DNA of 64,000 nucleotides from Mixophyes australis (GCA_036250195.1 JAVHZZ010000003.1:336967875-337031874); one strand, 5' to 3'. Numbered from the stretch's first letter, positions 47,646-61,104 are shown. Numbers and translations are program-made. Notes: generated from the letters alone by a model not told the origin.

Positions 47646-50600
47646 TCAGACCTCTACTTTACATTATATGAGACCTTGGTATGTAGAAGAGTGAAAGCTC
47701 TATCATTAGTTATTTTAAATAGGAGAGGGGGGGGGGGCATAAAATTGCATGGCTGACGTGTAGTGTCTGTTATATATGTATAATTATCCTTTAACAACCA
47801 TCAAGTTGTCCCAGTAAAAATTAAAGACAAAGGGGTTTAGGATGTAGGTGGATGAGCATTTGGAGAGCACAGTTACGACTTTAGGCCTAGGACATTGACA
47901 AGTATAAATCCAGCTTTGTATATGTATGTGATTTAAAGGAAACCAGTTTGAATGGAAACAGGAACACATAAAAATGTAATCCAGTACTCCAAATATATAC
48001 GTATATCTGTGTATTTTCATTGTTTCTATAGACTTTATTTTGGCCGCTATTAAATTCATTGACAATAATTAACTAAGCGCACAACATTTGAGTTTTTTAA
48101 CTGGCATGGGGGGAGCACAGAAAACAACAAGATGTGACCAGCTATGACATAGAGAATGGAAAATGTGGTTTGACAGTTTTATTCTGGCCTCCTAGCGAGA
48201 TACTTTTACAGTCTCGTATAAGAATGTTTCCGCCAAAAGCAGTTGCTTACAACTTGCCATTTTGGGAACAGCGATAGCGCAGCCAGCTAACTGCTAATAA
48301 AAATAAATCACAAGTAGAAGTTTTCCTTTTGAGAAGTAGACCTTAATAATGTTTAAAATATACAGTTGCATTATGTGTCTATGTTTACAGCTGGCCCGCA
48401 CCGCCTGCGATAATCATGGCTCATCTGAAGAATGTTTAATAATACAAAGAGGATGATTCTAGAGCTCCTTAAAAGCTCGAAGTCATTAACTCAATATCTC
48501 TGCAACTAAAAAGAAAAATAATAATGATGCAAATTAGGAATTTTGGGGTTATTACTATTAGTTATATTTTTTCTAAATCATTTAAAAACCCACATCCCAG
48601 TAGTTCAGATGCAAAACATCCCATGCATTAATATATCTGCAGATAATTAGCAAATAAACTTTAGCTATTTCACTGCCCCCTTTACACCTGTCTACAGTTT
48701 GAAAAGGCTTCTAAGTAAAGTGGCGCTTCGGGACTTCTCATCTTCTCTTGAATTTCCTGACCTCATTACAGAACATACACGACATTCGCAGCGGAGATGT
48801 TTTTGGCTGTTAACAAGGTAACTATGGAGAGAAATAGTAGAGAGAGAGAATACTAAAAAGGACACAGCAATAGCTGCTGTTCCTCAGAGTAAATGTCACA
48901 ACTGCCTCCTGAGCATGCTCCCTGGAGTTCTCCAGTCAATCTCTCAGTCAGTGGGCAATGCTACAGTGGCAATATGTAGCTTTTGGAAGGTAATGTCGCA
49001 AAGGTCTGATGTACCCTTAATAAGCACTTCTATTTGTGTTCTTATTTTTATTATTCTTAATTTTTGCCTGTGAACTTCTGTGTAGCTATTAAAGTGCATT
49101 TACAACCGTTGGAATTATGCATTGTCGATCAATTTCAATACTTTGATACAGGCTACATGTTATCTCCAGTCTAGGCTTCAACTCACTATGGATGATTTAT
49201 GCCAACCTGTAGCACCCTGGCTCTGTTGTGATGACACGTGTCATTGCACTAATCATAGGTTCATGGCTAAACACACGGATCAGTGGGCCTTGATGTCCGC
49301 ATTTGTGGGGTGTCAAAGTTATGCACCATCTGATGGGAGTAATTAGGTTGGTCAGGGGGCTCTTCGCTAAGTAGAATTGGGCACATGAGAGCCCATACAT
49401 TTGCACCCACATGCAAAGCGACATTTCATTTTTTACAAGATGAGATTATTTAAATGAGATAAAGGGGAGATAATTGGGTGGAGCGGAGTATTTAAGGTGG
49501 AGTTCCCCGCTTTGCAACAGCCTTTTACACCCTGGAAACGGACTTCAGGCTGAAGTCCTGGAACTTTTACAAGATATAGCAGCAGATACAACTGCAAAAA
49601 TGACTGGGTTCATTGAGCAAACAGAAAGCAATGGGACACGATGCTGGGTTTAACGCACAACATAAGCACACGTGTGTGCGTGTGATTGTCCCGCCCAAGT
49701 GGACACAATTAAAAACGTAAAGCGAGGAATACAGTCTTGCCAGACGTTATATGATAACTTCTATATCATTTCTCTTCTGAGCATGCACCATGTTTTTATT
49801 GCAGACTAATTTATGATTGTGTTACAATCTACAAACAGCAGAGAAGACTTTTGTTACTTGAGAAACCGGATTCTTTTTATAGCTTTTCAATGAATAAACA
49901 TGCCAGCACGACCAGATGCACACACTTCAGCAAACATCTTTATTTACCTTTTCCCAGGCCCATTCTGCTGTACAATAAAACTATAGGTTTGAAGAACTGG
50001 TGTTCATCAATAGAACAGCTGAACGCACCTGTTGAGCGGAATATTGTCAAGGTGTCATTTGTGCTTCCTCAATCTAAATGTGCCATAGATTTTACTTGCA
50101 TTATTTTTCTCTCTACTAGTCAATGAACATATATTTATAACTTAGAACTTGTACTCCCATGATCAGCTTGGCAATGTGTATTCACAGCTGCAAACTATCC
50201 CAAATTACTAGCTTTCTTATTATGTATATCAAATGTAATTCTTTCTTGTGTTGCTCTTTTCTAATATTTATAAGTCTGCATTTACTGGAGGTGAATATTT
50301 AATATATATTGTGCAATAACATGTCCATATGAGAATGTTTTTTCTGGAGTTACATCTAAATGACTATACTGTAGGAATATTCTGTCATATAATACAGTAC
50401 AATGAAACTCAAATTACATTTTCTGCAATTAAGTTTAAATATTTTTTTTATTTTTCCACTAATTATATGTAACTATTTCCTGTAATTTACACCACACAAA
50501 TTTGCTGTGGTTACTGCCTGACATCCCATTAATTGTTAAAGCCATGACCTTGTGTATTACAGTCAAACTCTGATTTTATAGTTTCCTGGAATCTACGTTC

Positions 50601-50741
50601 TTGGGAGGTTTTTTCTACGGAAGCCTTCCTTGATTTTACAATGTATTCGTTGCACCACATAAAATATAGCACACAGAGAAGAAAATCACACCACACTTTA
50701 CTGGGTGAGCATCCAGAAGTGTAGGGCGTTCACAGAACGTA
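47646..50741. other. Unassigned sequence
   Basis: A G-run lies at about 47725-47737. No exon, RNA gene or repeat family was recognised across 3.1 kb, making it one of the more single-copy-like stretches. Confidence 0.4.
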
Positions 50742-51357
50742 GGGGCCTATTTATCAAACAGTGTACTCTTATTAAAGGACACTTACCGTGATTCTGGCGC
50801 ACTTTGGAGTATCCTTGAAATTTATGATTGTTGCTTTGCATTCTGTATTGTTTCTCTAAGCAGCAACCATCAAATAGTATGGTGACTGTTCCCTACCGCA
50901 ATCTAACAAGTTCCGAAAAAGAGATTGTTTCGGAAACTTGTTATGTTAATGTTATGCCAGAAGACTTCACTTCATTTTTCATTTATCTCCAGCTCTGCTT
51001 CAAAGAGCAGAGCTGGACAGCACATGTGCGGAGGGATCATGTGATCCCTCCCTGTCACATGATATAATTTCTACTGGAGGGTTCCTGTGCGCAGGCTCCA
51101 GATTTTCGTTCTGCACATGCGCACATGCTCGGTGAAGAGGAAACGAAGAAGACATGTGGAAATCCGGAGACGAGCCCATTATGAAGAGGACGTGGTAAGT
51201 ATTTTATTTTTTTATCACAGAAACAGCAGTTTATCGGAACTGTGTTGTTTTTTTTTTTTAATAAATTTGAGAAATAGTTCAATCCTTATCAATGCGATAA
51301 GGATTGAAAACTAGAAAACTAGATTTCATTTTTTGAGAACATTGAAAGATGTGCCCC
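50742..51357. mobile_element. MITE made of serial small hairpins
   Basis: GGGGCCTATTTATCAAACAG on the left and CATTGAAAGATGTGCCCC on the right are imperfect inverted ends. The flanks are GTA and TTA. Internal hairpins include CAGCTCTG with CAGAGCTG (50990-51015), GGGATCATGTGATCCC (51032-51047) and CAATCCTTATC with GATAAGGATTG (51280-51306). Confidence 0.65.
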
Positions 51358-52539
51358 TTAATGTCACATGCTTTGCATCTCTTCCCTACGCAACGCAATG
51401 CAGGGAAGTGAAGCACGCGACAGTAACTAGTAGTGTGAGAACAGTGCAGAAAGGATTTTCTGCCAGTTCTGCCAGTGACTGAGAACTGTGTATGCCCGGA
51501 GTGTTTGTTCATTATTTTAATTTATGTTTTGAGTTTTATTTAGTTTTTCCTCAGAATTAGACTTTTCTTGGTCCCCTGGAAAGTTATGTGTTTAGATGTA
51601 TTTACAGAACTACGGTACAGCTGCCGCAGTACCGCTCGTTGCCAATAGGTGTAGATACAGAGCCAAACTATTTTTCCAGTGTACTTTTATGACACTTTTA
51701 CAGCCATTTCTAACGAATTGTAAATTATTTTAGAAGACGGTGAATATAGACTGTAGATTTACATTATATATGTGTTTATACCTTCGTGTTTGAAGAGTGT
51801 TACGTGGCAGTTTTCATTTCAGCACTCGATATGGTGGAACACATTTTCTAGAGAATATACTGTGTGTCTACTGCCGCACCAGTTATTAACTATTGAAAGG
51901 TTGTCAAATGTTATGTTTATCTTGTTCTGTCATTCTCCATGTCCTCCCATATTTTCTTTCTTTCACTGCACTCTGAGACGCTGTCAAAGTATACATCGCT
52001 AAACACGGCCTATGTTTTATATATAAGAGCAGGAACACAAGAAGGGATAAAAACCGCAGTGCTGACATGTAGCAGACTGCCGTAAAACATGTAACACCTT
52101 ATGGCTTTCATGCAGCATAAGGGAATCTGACAGCTGTACCAGCGGCTATAAAAAGTCACTCATCACCTCTGACATTATCTACCTTGTAGTTTCTTACATC
52201 ATGCAATCTAAATTACTGTACTCAAGAATTGTTACCACTTTTTCTTACTTAATCACAAACGAAAACAGACAATAATTGTACTATAGGTTATTCTCCCATT
52301 TTTGCTAAATAAACCCTGGTGCAAACATTTGTTTTCAAAGGTCACATAATTCATTCACATAATTGACTGGAGTGTACCTATGTGAAATTAAAGAGCTTCA
52401 ATTGGTTTCCCAATAAATACATCTGTCAGTGAGAGTTCCTAGTCATTTAATGCATTCCAAAAAAATGGCTTCATCATGAAGATCAAATAACCTTCAAAGC
52501 AAATGCAAGAAAAGATTATTGAAAAAAAATTAAAAAAAA
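51358..52539. other. Unassigned sequence
   Basis: No repeat or coding signal was recognised. Confidence 0.35.
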
Positions 52540-53190
52540 CAGGGAAGGAGACATTGAGGTTTCAAATCCACTGGAGAAGTGCACCATAAAGACATGAAAA
52601 GAGTATTGCACACAACTGTGAATGGATCTCCAGAACTGAGTATCTCTGAGAAGATAACCTGATAGGGAGATCAGTAAGAAGCCTATGGCAATTGTGACAG
52701 AGTAAGACTTCACTTCCATAACAGAAATGGGAGCAACTGACCTTGGAACAACACTTTAAAAATCAGAACTTTAAGGGTGGGTGGCAAGAAAAAGTCATTG
52801 TTGAATTAAACTCACATGAAATCTTGCTTAGAGTTTGGCAGAAGAAACTACCAAGAAGATTCCATAGTCTGACAAGACCAAAATACTAGATGCTATGACA
52901 GGAGCAGGCTTAGCCCTGCGGATCATCCTAAGATCACTAAAGGAAAGCATGGTGGTAGGAGCATAATACATGCTTCTATGTTTCAGGGATTGGAAATATT
53001 CAGGGAAACTAGATAAAGACAAATCTTGTAGGAAAACCTGCTACAGTGTACAAGGGATGATTTATATTCCAGCAGGACAGTGACAAAAAGCACACAGCAA
53101 ATGCCACATTGAGGTGTCTTAACAAATGTCATATAGTGGCCCAGTTTTCTAGAAGATTTTGAAAGCTGTGGTTCACTGACAGTACCCATC
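52540..53190 (+). pseudogene. Decayed Tc1/mariner-like transposase
   Basis: One frame reads FQQDSDKKHTANATLRCL (about 53069-53122). This corresponds to the Tc1 transposase block FQQDNDPKHTA, which contains the second catalytic Asp. Upstream, AGTCTGACAAGACCAAAAT matches the usual DNA for the WSDETK block. GGAAAGCATGGTGGTAGGAG matches the GGGSIMVWG region. Frameshifts and stops (including one just after GNIQGN) break the frame, and terminal repeats were not located. It is an old, immobile remnant. Confidence 0.75.
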
Positions 53191-53667
53191 CAACCCATCC
53201 GACACAACTGTAGTTGCAAGCAATAACGAGTATGTGAAAGCTGTAGTGTCCTGATGTGCAAAGCTGTTAGTGATTCACCCAAACAGACTCACAGCTATAA
53301 TTGCAGCTAATTGTGCTTATACCAAATATCTGCTGTTTATTGTAATTAAGTAAAATGCTTTAGAGTTGTATTTGACCACAATGAGCTCTTGGTGCCAGTG
53401 TATATGTGACATGTGATTAATATGTCTTTTACGTACAACCAGCTCAGGAGCAACAACAGCAGGGAATGTAGGGCCTATGCACACACTGTATCACTTTCCG
53501 CATTTATGGAGAAACACATAGAATTGCAGGTGGAAAATTACCACTCAGTACTTCACTCCATGTTTACCAAGCAATGACCTCTATCCACCCAACTCCTCTC
53601 TTAGGCTGGTGAAAACTTTTGCACCCCTGAAGATGCTGCCAACTTCGTCTGCAAATTGTGCAAAAGT
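53191..53667. other. Unassigned sequence
   Basis: Nothing was recognised apart from possible 3' remnants of the Tc1-like element near 53200. Confidence 0.3.
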
Positions 53668-53832
53668 CAGGGCCATACCTAGGGCTGTGCGACAGGGGGC
53701 GACCGCCCAGGGCGCAACACTGAAGGGGGGCGCCATTTAGGAATATTTTAGGTTAATTTGGTTAAAATTGAGGGCTAGGGGGGTGGCATTTGTCTCTCGC
53801 CCAGGGCACTAGAATTCTAAGTTACGGCTCTG
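53668..53832. mobile_element. Short hAT MITE (CAGGGCCATACCTAGG)
   Basis: CAGGGCCATACCTAGGGC mirrors CTAAGTTACGGCTCTG. The 8-bp flanks GCAAAAGT and GTAAAAGT match at 7 of 8. The 165-bp body has GACCGCCCAGGGCGC and TCGCCCAGGGCAC blocks. Confidence 0.85.
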
Positions 53833-53910
53833 GTAAAAGTTATTACATGGCATCACAAAAGAACATTTACTCTGTAGTTCACTTTTATCACGTTCTGCCT
53901 GCTCTGCACG

Positions 53911-53995
53911 GTCTGCATGCTGTGCTAATGTCCGTCTGCTCTGCACAGTCTGCATGCTGTGTTCATGTCCGTCTGCTCCGCACACTGCACCACTT
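53911..53995 (+). repeat. Short tandem, 41-bp unit, about 2 copies
   Basis: GTCTGCATGCTGTG and TGTCCGTCTGCTCTGCAC recur in tandem. Confidence 0.8.
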
Positions 53996-54547
53996 CTACT
54001 TTATCATCCCATATTAGTAGCTTATTTAAGATAGTTAAATAACTATCAGCTTCTCTTATCCATTAGTTGTTGTAGCCTTTACAAGAACATACATATTTCT
54101 TGTAACTATGTGCTTGAGCCAGCAAGGGAAAAGATTGCTCTAACTCACATATGACCACTGCAGCGGTAGCAATAATGTAGAAATGATGGCACAGCTGAAC
54201 AATATATCTTGAGAACAAAAGTATAAACTGTACTGTAAAAATATTTTTAGCTGGATCTAAAAAAAGCTACACAAGCTGCCAGCATTAGAAAATCCCCAGA
54301 TCGCAGGAGGGAGCATGACGACATATTTAAAGGAATTCAGGAAAAAGTATTTCAACCCTGGGAGATCAGTGGATGGAGATCTAAGGAGAGGCAGCCAGGA
54401 ATCCCAGCTATAGACTGGTATTGATCTGTGCGGAACTAAAGTCATGTTCTGATTAATTCATGGAAAATATAGAAAACTGGACGACAGGATATGTCTGGCT
54501 TGCACAACGCCCACTAAACAAAATCAATTAGTTATAAATGAATTACC

Positions 54548-54550
<3 letters not shown>

Positions 54551-54595
<45 letters not shown>

Positions 54596-54600
54596 TACAG

Positions 54601-54645
<45 letters not shown>
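54551..54645. repeat. (TA)n microsatellite with central (CA)n
   Basis: Two long TA runs are separated by ACACACACACACATACAGAC, followed by (TTTA)n at about 54648-54668. Confidence 0.95.
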
Positions 54646-54652
<7 letters not shown>

Positions 54653-54669
54653 TATTTATTTATTTATTT

Positions 54670-55905
54670 CTGAAATATATATTAAAAATCCAGTGTAAAT
54701 ATAAAAAATGAGATATAAAAACAAAAAAACATGCAAGACTGAACATAGACACTGAAGAGAGATATTCCATGCAACACACTGTACTTGTCACCTGAACACA
54801 GAGCAGACAGTTACCTTGTGACAAGTACCTCGACGAGACCATCAGATCCTAGTGGATAGACTGCATGCTCATGAATATATTTTTTTACCATACAGAATGG
54901 CTGTACACTGGGTACACTAAACTTTCCCTTTTCACCTACCAAAAAAAAGCTGTCCATCAGTGGGTCTCATTTAACAATAGGAAACATTTATTTTCCGTAA
55001 AGCTAATAGATTGCTGGTTAGAACTGCAAGATTGTCGCTGGGTTTGGACAACAGCTGCAATTTTAAATCAGTTGCTCCCTGTTCTACAGACTGCGGCTTT
55101 AAGGCAGTCTATAATGGCTTCCCATCTGTTTATTTTTGTTTATTGCACTTTTCTGTTTTGACAACATTTCTATCTTTTTTGGTGACAATCTAAATGAAAG
55201 CTGTCCTACTTTGGTATCAAGCCAAGAAGCACTTTTTCAGCTTACATAGTCAATAGCTGTTCAGGAGCAGGTTGTTGTGATATGTAAAGTCTGGTAAAGC
55301 ATAAACTGCTGGACAGGATGCTTATGTACGGCTACAAGTCAGTGACTAGGGATGTGTGCGAGTTATCACATTAATATGGCAGCATGCAGACAGCTGATAT
55401 TACATATATTGCTCTTGGCCAAGTCTGTTGTACCAAACGCCTACCAATCGCTCTCCCACACTTCCATTGTCCATGATTTTCAGTTTATTTTATTGATGAG
55501 GAGCCTAAAGAGACAGTATAGTGTCTCCCAGCTCTTTATCTCAGCCACCTCACAGTTCTACTTTATGTATCTGAGGATAAAAAACCGGAGAGAGAGAGCA
55601 TGAGGAAATAGGGATCACCACAAAGAACATTAACATGTACCTCTTGCCCTTGCACAGTTGTGGCGGCCATGTTGTAGACTACAGCCTATCACTAGAGACA
55701 GACAAATAGATTGGGCCGATTATAAATGAAATTCAGCAATTCGTGAATCCTTCCAGATTCCTCAAAAACTTGAATAATTTACGTTGTGCTAAAGAACCAG
55801 GACAGTTACAGTGCATGGAACGGTGATCAACAAATGGCACATGTCTCTACCCTTATAAAATGAACTTATGCCTCTTTGACACATATTCTACCTGGATAAT
55901 TCTAG
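54670..55905. other. Unassigned sequence
   Basis: No repeat or coding signal was recognised. Confidence 0.35.
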
Positions 55906-56000
55906 GGCAACGATGTCCAACTCCAGTCCTCAAATCTACGCAGCAGTCCAGGTTTTAAGGATATCCATGCCTCAGCACAGGTACTCAAGCACGGATATCT
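55906..56000. mobile_element. hAT MITE end fragment (GATGTCCAACTCCAGTCCTC)
   Basis: GATGTCCAACTCCAGTCCTC and TTTTAAGGATATCCATGCCT followed by CAGCACAGG match a dispersed amphibian/fish MITE known from recall. The right end is missing. The 101-codon frame starting here is not a gene. Confidence 0.55.
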
Positions 56001-57370
56001 TTGAACTATGGAATGGAAAAACACCAATGCACTTTGCTGCAATTGCAGGTTGTGCTGCTCAGTATTTCATACAACCTATCAATTCACTGGGAGATCGCTC
56101 AGACATGAGGAGCTTTGCTCTATTATGTGTTGGTGACGGAAGAAAAGTAAAAAGGTTATTTAGCGCTTTGTGGCGTCTATTACTAGAAAAATATAATTTA
56201 GCAGGAATCCTAACCTGATATTTACGTCGTCTACCCCCACCACCGAAATATCATTTGTCAGCTGTGCTGCTTCTCTCCTCTTTTGTCCATTACGCAATGT
56301 GTCCGCACTCACAACACAGAGATGAGAGGGATTTAATCTCTGGTTTCATGGTAACTAATAAATTAGTGTAAAAGATACACATTGTACCCTGCCACAATAA
56401 GAACTATTTCTGATTATTATTATCCCTGTAAAGAGCATGGGACATGTTATGTAACACATTACTATTCATCCCTTAAGAACAGAATTATCTTACATTTAAA
56501 TTACCTTCATTTTATGACCAGTTGGGCACATGGAATAACTCTTCTCTCCCTCAACTTATCTTTCTTGTGGTAGTATATTTTTTTCCCGAACAACACAGGC
56601 CAAACAGCAGTCACAAGAAGTTACTTTCACGTTGTTGTGATCCCAGCAAAGAATAAAAATGTATTTATACAGATACCAAATATGTCTTTTCACAGCGTTT
56701 AAAGAGTCACATACAGAACCTCAATGAAAACGTGACAAAGATTAGAGGGAGTTTAAGGCCAGGTAACCACTGTATTTTGGGGAGTGTAACTTTGCACCAG
56801 CCTACAGCTGGTGGTGGTTTTTTACATTTAATGGGAAACGTTCTGTTCATTCCAGTTTCCTTTTGTTGGAGAAGCAGATTTCTCGGCGCACTTTGCCCAA
56901 TGTAAAAAGAAAACATCATTAAACACACAAAAGTACCACATATATAAAGGCAGCCTCAATGGTCCTTCACTATCATGATTCATTTAGGTCATAAATAAGG
57001 TTAAGCCCGAGTAGTAGCAACGGAAAAGTTTTATTTAATGAAAGGGACGGTACTTTTGATTTGATATTTACATTTGTACACCTTCCCACAAGCCTGGGTA
57101 CACTTGTGGTTTTCAGAGGTGTCTTTCGAGAGTGGAGATTAATCCAGCTGCTTGTACTAGAGTGGGGAAGAAATACTTTAGTTTTTAACGGTGGTACAGA
57201 AAATGTGTGGTTCTTTAAAGTCAATAAAGTAACAGTATTTGAATTGTCTTCAACAACACCATGGCTAAGATCCAACCTTCTCCAGGCTCTCAAGCCTGTG
57301 AAAACATGGTCCAAGTATCATCTTAAAAGCATCTTAAAAGCCACAAGTATCCAAGACATGAGGCCCCATA
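56001..57370. other. Unassigned sequence with opposed open frames
   Basis: Frames at 57061-57582 (plus) and 56973-57314 (minus) overlap. The plus frame runs into a repeat copy. Neither shows a recognisable domain. Confidence 0.35.
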
Positions 57371-57670
57371 GGCATAGGCAAACCGAGCGGGGGTTTCCTA
57401 GTGCCCGGAAACCCCCTTCAAGCATGGGGCACTGTATAATTGAGGTGGCTAGACCCTGCCCCCGCTTCACACGGCTCTGCTTGAGAAGGGAGAGCTGTGT
57501 GCACCTAACAGTAGTCCACGCAGCATTGCCCATGTATATTATGGGGATAGGAAGAGTTGGAGAGCAGCCAAGCACTGTCTAATATTATAGCCACGCCCCC
57601 ATGCATGCTGGTCACACCCACTGGCGGCATGGTGTGGAAATCCCCTCTACAAATCCTGCGTTTGCCCCTG
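57371..57670. mobile_element. hAT-like repeat (GGCATAGGCAAACC...TTTGCCCCTG), copy 2
   Basis: The body is nearly identical to 32931-33230 (GGGCACTGTATAATTGAGGT, TATATTATGGGGATAGGAAG). The right end is AAATCCTGCGTTTGCCCCTG. Comparison of the two copies confirms a dispersed family. Confidence 0.7.
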
Positions 57671-58729
57671 ATAGTTTCTATTAAATTAGGGAAAGGGTTT
57701 TGAGTTAAAACATTTTTGATTGAAGGTTTCATTTAACTAATACTTGTCTAAATACCGGTGATATTACGTCTTCATGTTCAGTATACTGACTTCCTACTGA
57801 GAAGGGACCAAGCCTGGAACATGACAGAAATATGTTACCACTCCTGCAGCCAGCTTTCCCATTACACAGATTTCCACACAAAGTAAAACGCTTTTACCAT
57901 GGGAGACTAAGCAGCAGGTGTCACATTATGGTTAACAAGCATTTTATATTTAAGATGACACTTTATAAACACAAAAGCCATGTGGGACTATAGATATCTC
58001 CTGTGCGGAAAACACAGACATTGCTTCATCAACATTGGGGCTTAAAAAGAGAAAACGTAAACGTAAAAGTTTTACATATGATTTCTCATATTGAAGTGTA
58101 CGCTTCACCTACATGTATGAGAATGCAGCCTATCCATTTATATATAAACCAATGACAACTGTGGCTCATGTCTCACTGATGGTTTATAGTACACGGATAG
58201 GCTGAAGATTGGTTGACAACACAAAATGGCCGCCTCTGCTTAAACCAGATAATATTAATATTATTATCATTTATTTGCAGCACCTCCATATTATACGGTG
58301 CGTTCCAGAGAAAAATGATTCAGTCACATCAGTCATTGTGCCGCCCAAAAGCCTGAGGTTAAACCGTGTATTGGCAGCAGTCTGTGACTGCTTCAGTAGA
58401 AGACCGTCTGGCTAGTTGACAGAGGAGAAGTCATATTTTTTTACGTTTGTGACCCCAAATTAGCCCAATAATAAGCTCCCGCACACCAGCTCTGCAGGTT
58501 AATGTCAAATTACCAGTACCAGTCTGCTGCTCGGTATTTAACCCAGCCTTTTCTGCATTTGTTATGGGTGTATATATATTACTGCTCCAGCCTACTTTAC
58601 ATATTATTAAACATGGGTCCAGCGATTAGCACAACAGCCAATTATTGTTGGGCTGCTTGGCTCTGTGTGCCCCTGTAGCTCAGGCTTGTGCTTGTTTTTG
58701 GTGACCAATTAATCCCTAATAGGAGCATA
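57671..58729. other. Unassigned, with a small LINE-tail fragment
   Basis: TTATTATCATTTATTTGCAG at about 58258 looks like a short minus-strand LINE/SINE tail. Nothing else was recognised. Confidence 0.35.
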
Positions 58730-59082
58730 GGGGCAGCACAGTGGCTTAGTGTTTGGCACTTCTGCCTCACAGCACTGGGGTCATGAGTTCAATTCCCAAC
58801 CATGGCCTTATCTGTGAGGAGCTTGTATGTTCTCCCCGAGTTTGCGTGGGTTTCCTCTGGGTGCTCCGGTTTCCTCCCACACTCCAAAAACATACTGGTA
58901 GGTTAATTGGGTGCTATCAAAAAAAATTGTCCCTAGTCTCTCTCTCTCTCTCTGTCTGTGTGTGTTAGGGCATTTAGATTGTTAGCTCCAATGGGGCAGG
59001 GACTGATGTGAATGAGTTCTCTGTACAGCGCTGCAGAATCAGTGGCGCTATATAAATAAATGGTGATGATGATGATGACGAT
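58730..59082 (+). mobile_element. tRNA-derived SINE, full length
   Basis: It opens GGGGCAGCACAGTGGCTTAG. It has the B-box-like GAGTTCAATTCCCAACC, the central GGGTTTCCTCTGGGTGCTCC and an internal (TC)n/(TG)n near 58938-58965. The tail is GGCGCTATATAAATAAATGG with (TGATGA)n. Confidence 0.9.
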
Positions 59083-60758
59083 ATAACAGTCGTAGATCAA
59101 AAAATTATGAACTGACATCAAAAGCTCATATGTTGCACATGCTCCGCAATATATTTACACTTGACTTCCCCACGAGTGGTTTTAACTGTGGGTCATAGCC
59201 AGGCAGTATTTATGGGAGAAGTTAGGACTTATATTCCAGTCACAACAAACATTAATTGTTTGCTTTAATTATTATACTTTTAATGTGGCTGTGATTGTCC
59301 TGCTGTGAAAATAAGAAAGAACCTAATCATGGAATGACTATGAAACACTACATAACCCCTATAAATCCCAATGAAGGACAAAGCAACAGTATAGTCAAAA
59401 AAGAGTTTGTGAAAATGACACATTCAGAAACACCCACACATGGAGATTTTAGCTGTTTATCTGTAGTTGATACGGGGTTAAGAAAAAACAAAAAACATCA
59501 ACAGCTTTGTATGAAGCCCTGAGAGACAATAAGCACTGTGTGTATATTTAATGTTATTTATTTCCTGTCTTTGGACTATAACAAAATAAACCACAGGGAT
59601 GTCACAGCTTCAAACAATACATTCCCACTTACTGTGCCAATAGCGGCTTACATAATATTGTTTTTGTTAGAATTTCAAGGTAACTTGCTAAGCAACGCAA
59701 CTTTTTTCCCATTTATTCAAGGTCTTACAAGGCGCAATATACTTAACTTCTATTTAAAAAACAATATATGCATAATCCGTCCTGCTAGGGAAGCAGTGGT
59801 CCTAGAGATGCTTACACTAATTTAAAAGTTATTAGTGATCAGTACAACGAACAGAACATTGACAACAGACATAGCTCCAATGCTGTAGTGTACAGCCATG
59901 GCTAAGTACTGCTCACCAGTATCACTATAGTCTACGTACTCCCTTAGAATCACCATTGCAGCAAAGCAGCAAAACTGATGTATTGCTGCTTGTCTGACCT
60001 GTTGTTTCATATTGATGTGGGTATTTAAAGGCAGAAAGGTGACATGTTTCAAGCATCAGATATCTTCAATTCTTAAAAACACATTTACGGTACTCCGCTT
60101 CTACCAACCAATCTCCCTTCCACCAACCCACCCCAAGGTTCCCACCATTTGGGAGATACCCTGCACAGCAAACCAAGCACCTCAGCTCAATATCAGGCGT
60201 AATAGCTTGCCAAACAAGACGGAGACCTGGAAAGAATTCAACTACAAGTGAAAGAAATTCTTTCTATAAATAAGGAGTGTTTTCCCATCAAGAAGTCTTT
60301 AGAGAACATTTATCACTTCTGCTTCACAGCTGAAACTTGTCATTTCTGTGTACTGTACTTGGTTTAGTGCCTGAAGAGGGGTGCGGGTTGCAGTGCCCCC
60401 TCTCCCTAAACTGCCACATCTATTCTTTCACTAATGTAATCAAGTTACCATGGCAACAATTGATGGTTTGAATAATGCAACAAATTACTGTGAGCAAATT
60501 CACAATAACAAATACTATCAGCCTTATTTAATAAGGTGGTGGGAAAAACAAAGAACAGACATTTTAATCTTCGCTCTCAGTAGTGAGCACAATTCAGAAA
60601 CAACAGACTAGGAGCTGTATAACTTTGCTAATATACTCAGCACTTTTATGCTGTTTTGTGAATATTACCTACCACAACTTGCCATTTTCACTATGGCATT
60701 TTGAGTGCTTCTTTTTTAAGTGGCCACAATTTTAATCACAACACCTCTTGCTAATCGC

Positions 60759-60759
<1 letters not shown>
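59083..60759. other. Unassigned sequence
   Basis: No repeat or coding signal was recognised. Confidence 0.35.
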
Positions 60760-60802
<43 letters not shown>

Positions 60803-61061
60803 CAGGTTAACCCGTGCATGATACTCATGCATTCTAGTCAAATCAAGCTGCTTAAGGTGTTAAAAAGGTTCCTGTGATCTTCATCGCCACACACACGCCG
60901 CTAGGCTTTTATATATTAGATAATGCTAAGAATTTAGTAGGTCAGTGTAGTAAATAACTCCGCCCAGCAGGTGGTGCTTCAGCTTGAGCACTCTGTCACC
61001 CGGTAGTTTTTTTCACACACACACACACACACTAACACATGCCGCTAGGCTTTTATATATT

Positions 61062-61104
<43 letters not shown>
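60760..61104. mobile_element. (TA)n-flanked dispersed repeat, class uncertain
   Basis: (TA)n at 60764-60797 and 61065-61102 flank the unit. TTAACCCGTGCATGATACTC and ATGCATTCTAG include a 6-bp hairpin (GCATGA/TCATGC) shortly before CTAG. The phrase GCCGCTAGGCTTTTATATATTAGAT occurs twice, at about 60899 and 61041. The CTAG-after-hairpin and TCTAATATA forms suggest a Helitron-like end. Insertion in (TA)n instead suggests a Penelope-like element. Confidence 0.45.

Noticed and set aside
55913..56218. 101-codon plus-strand frame
   Set aside because: Begins inside a hAT MITE fragment and shows no protein feature.
57061..57582. 173-codon plus-strand open frame
   Set aside because: Its last third lies in a dispersed repeat shared with 32931-33230, an overlapping minus-strand frame is equally open, and no domain is recognisable.
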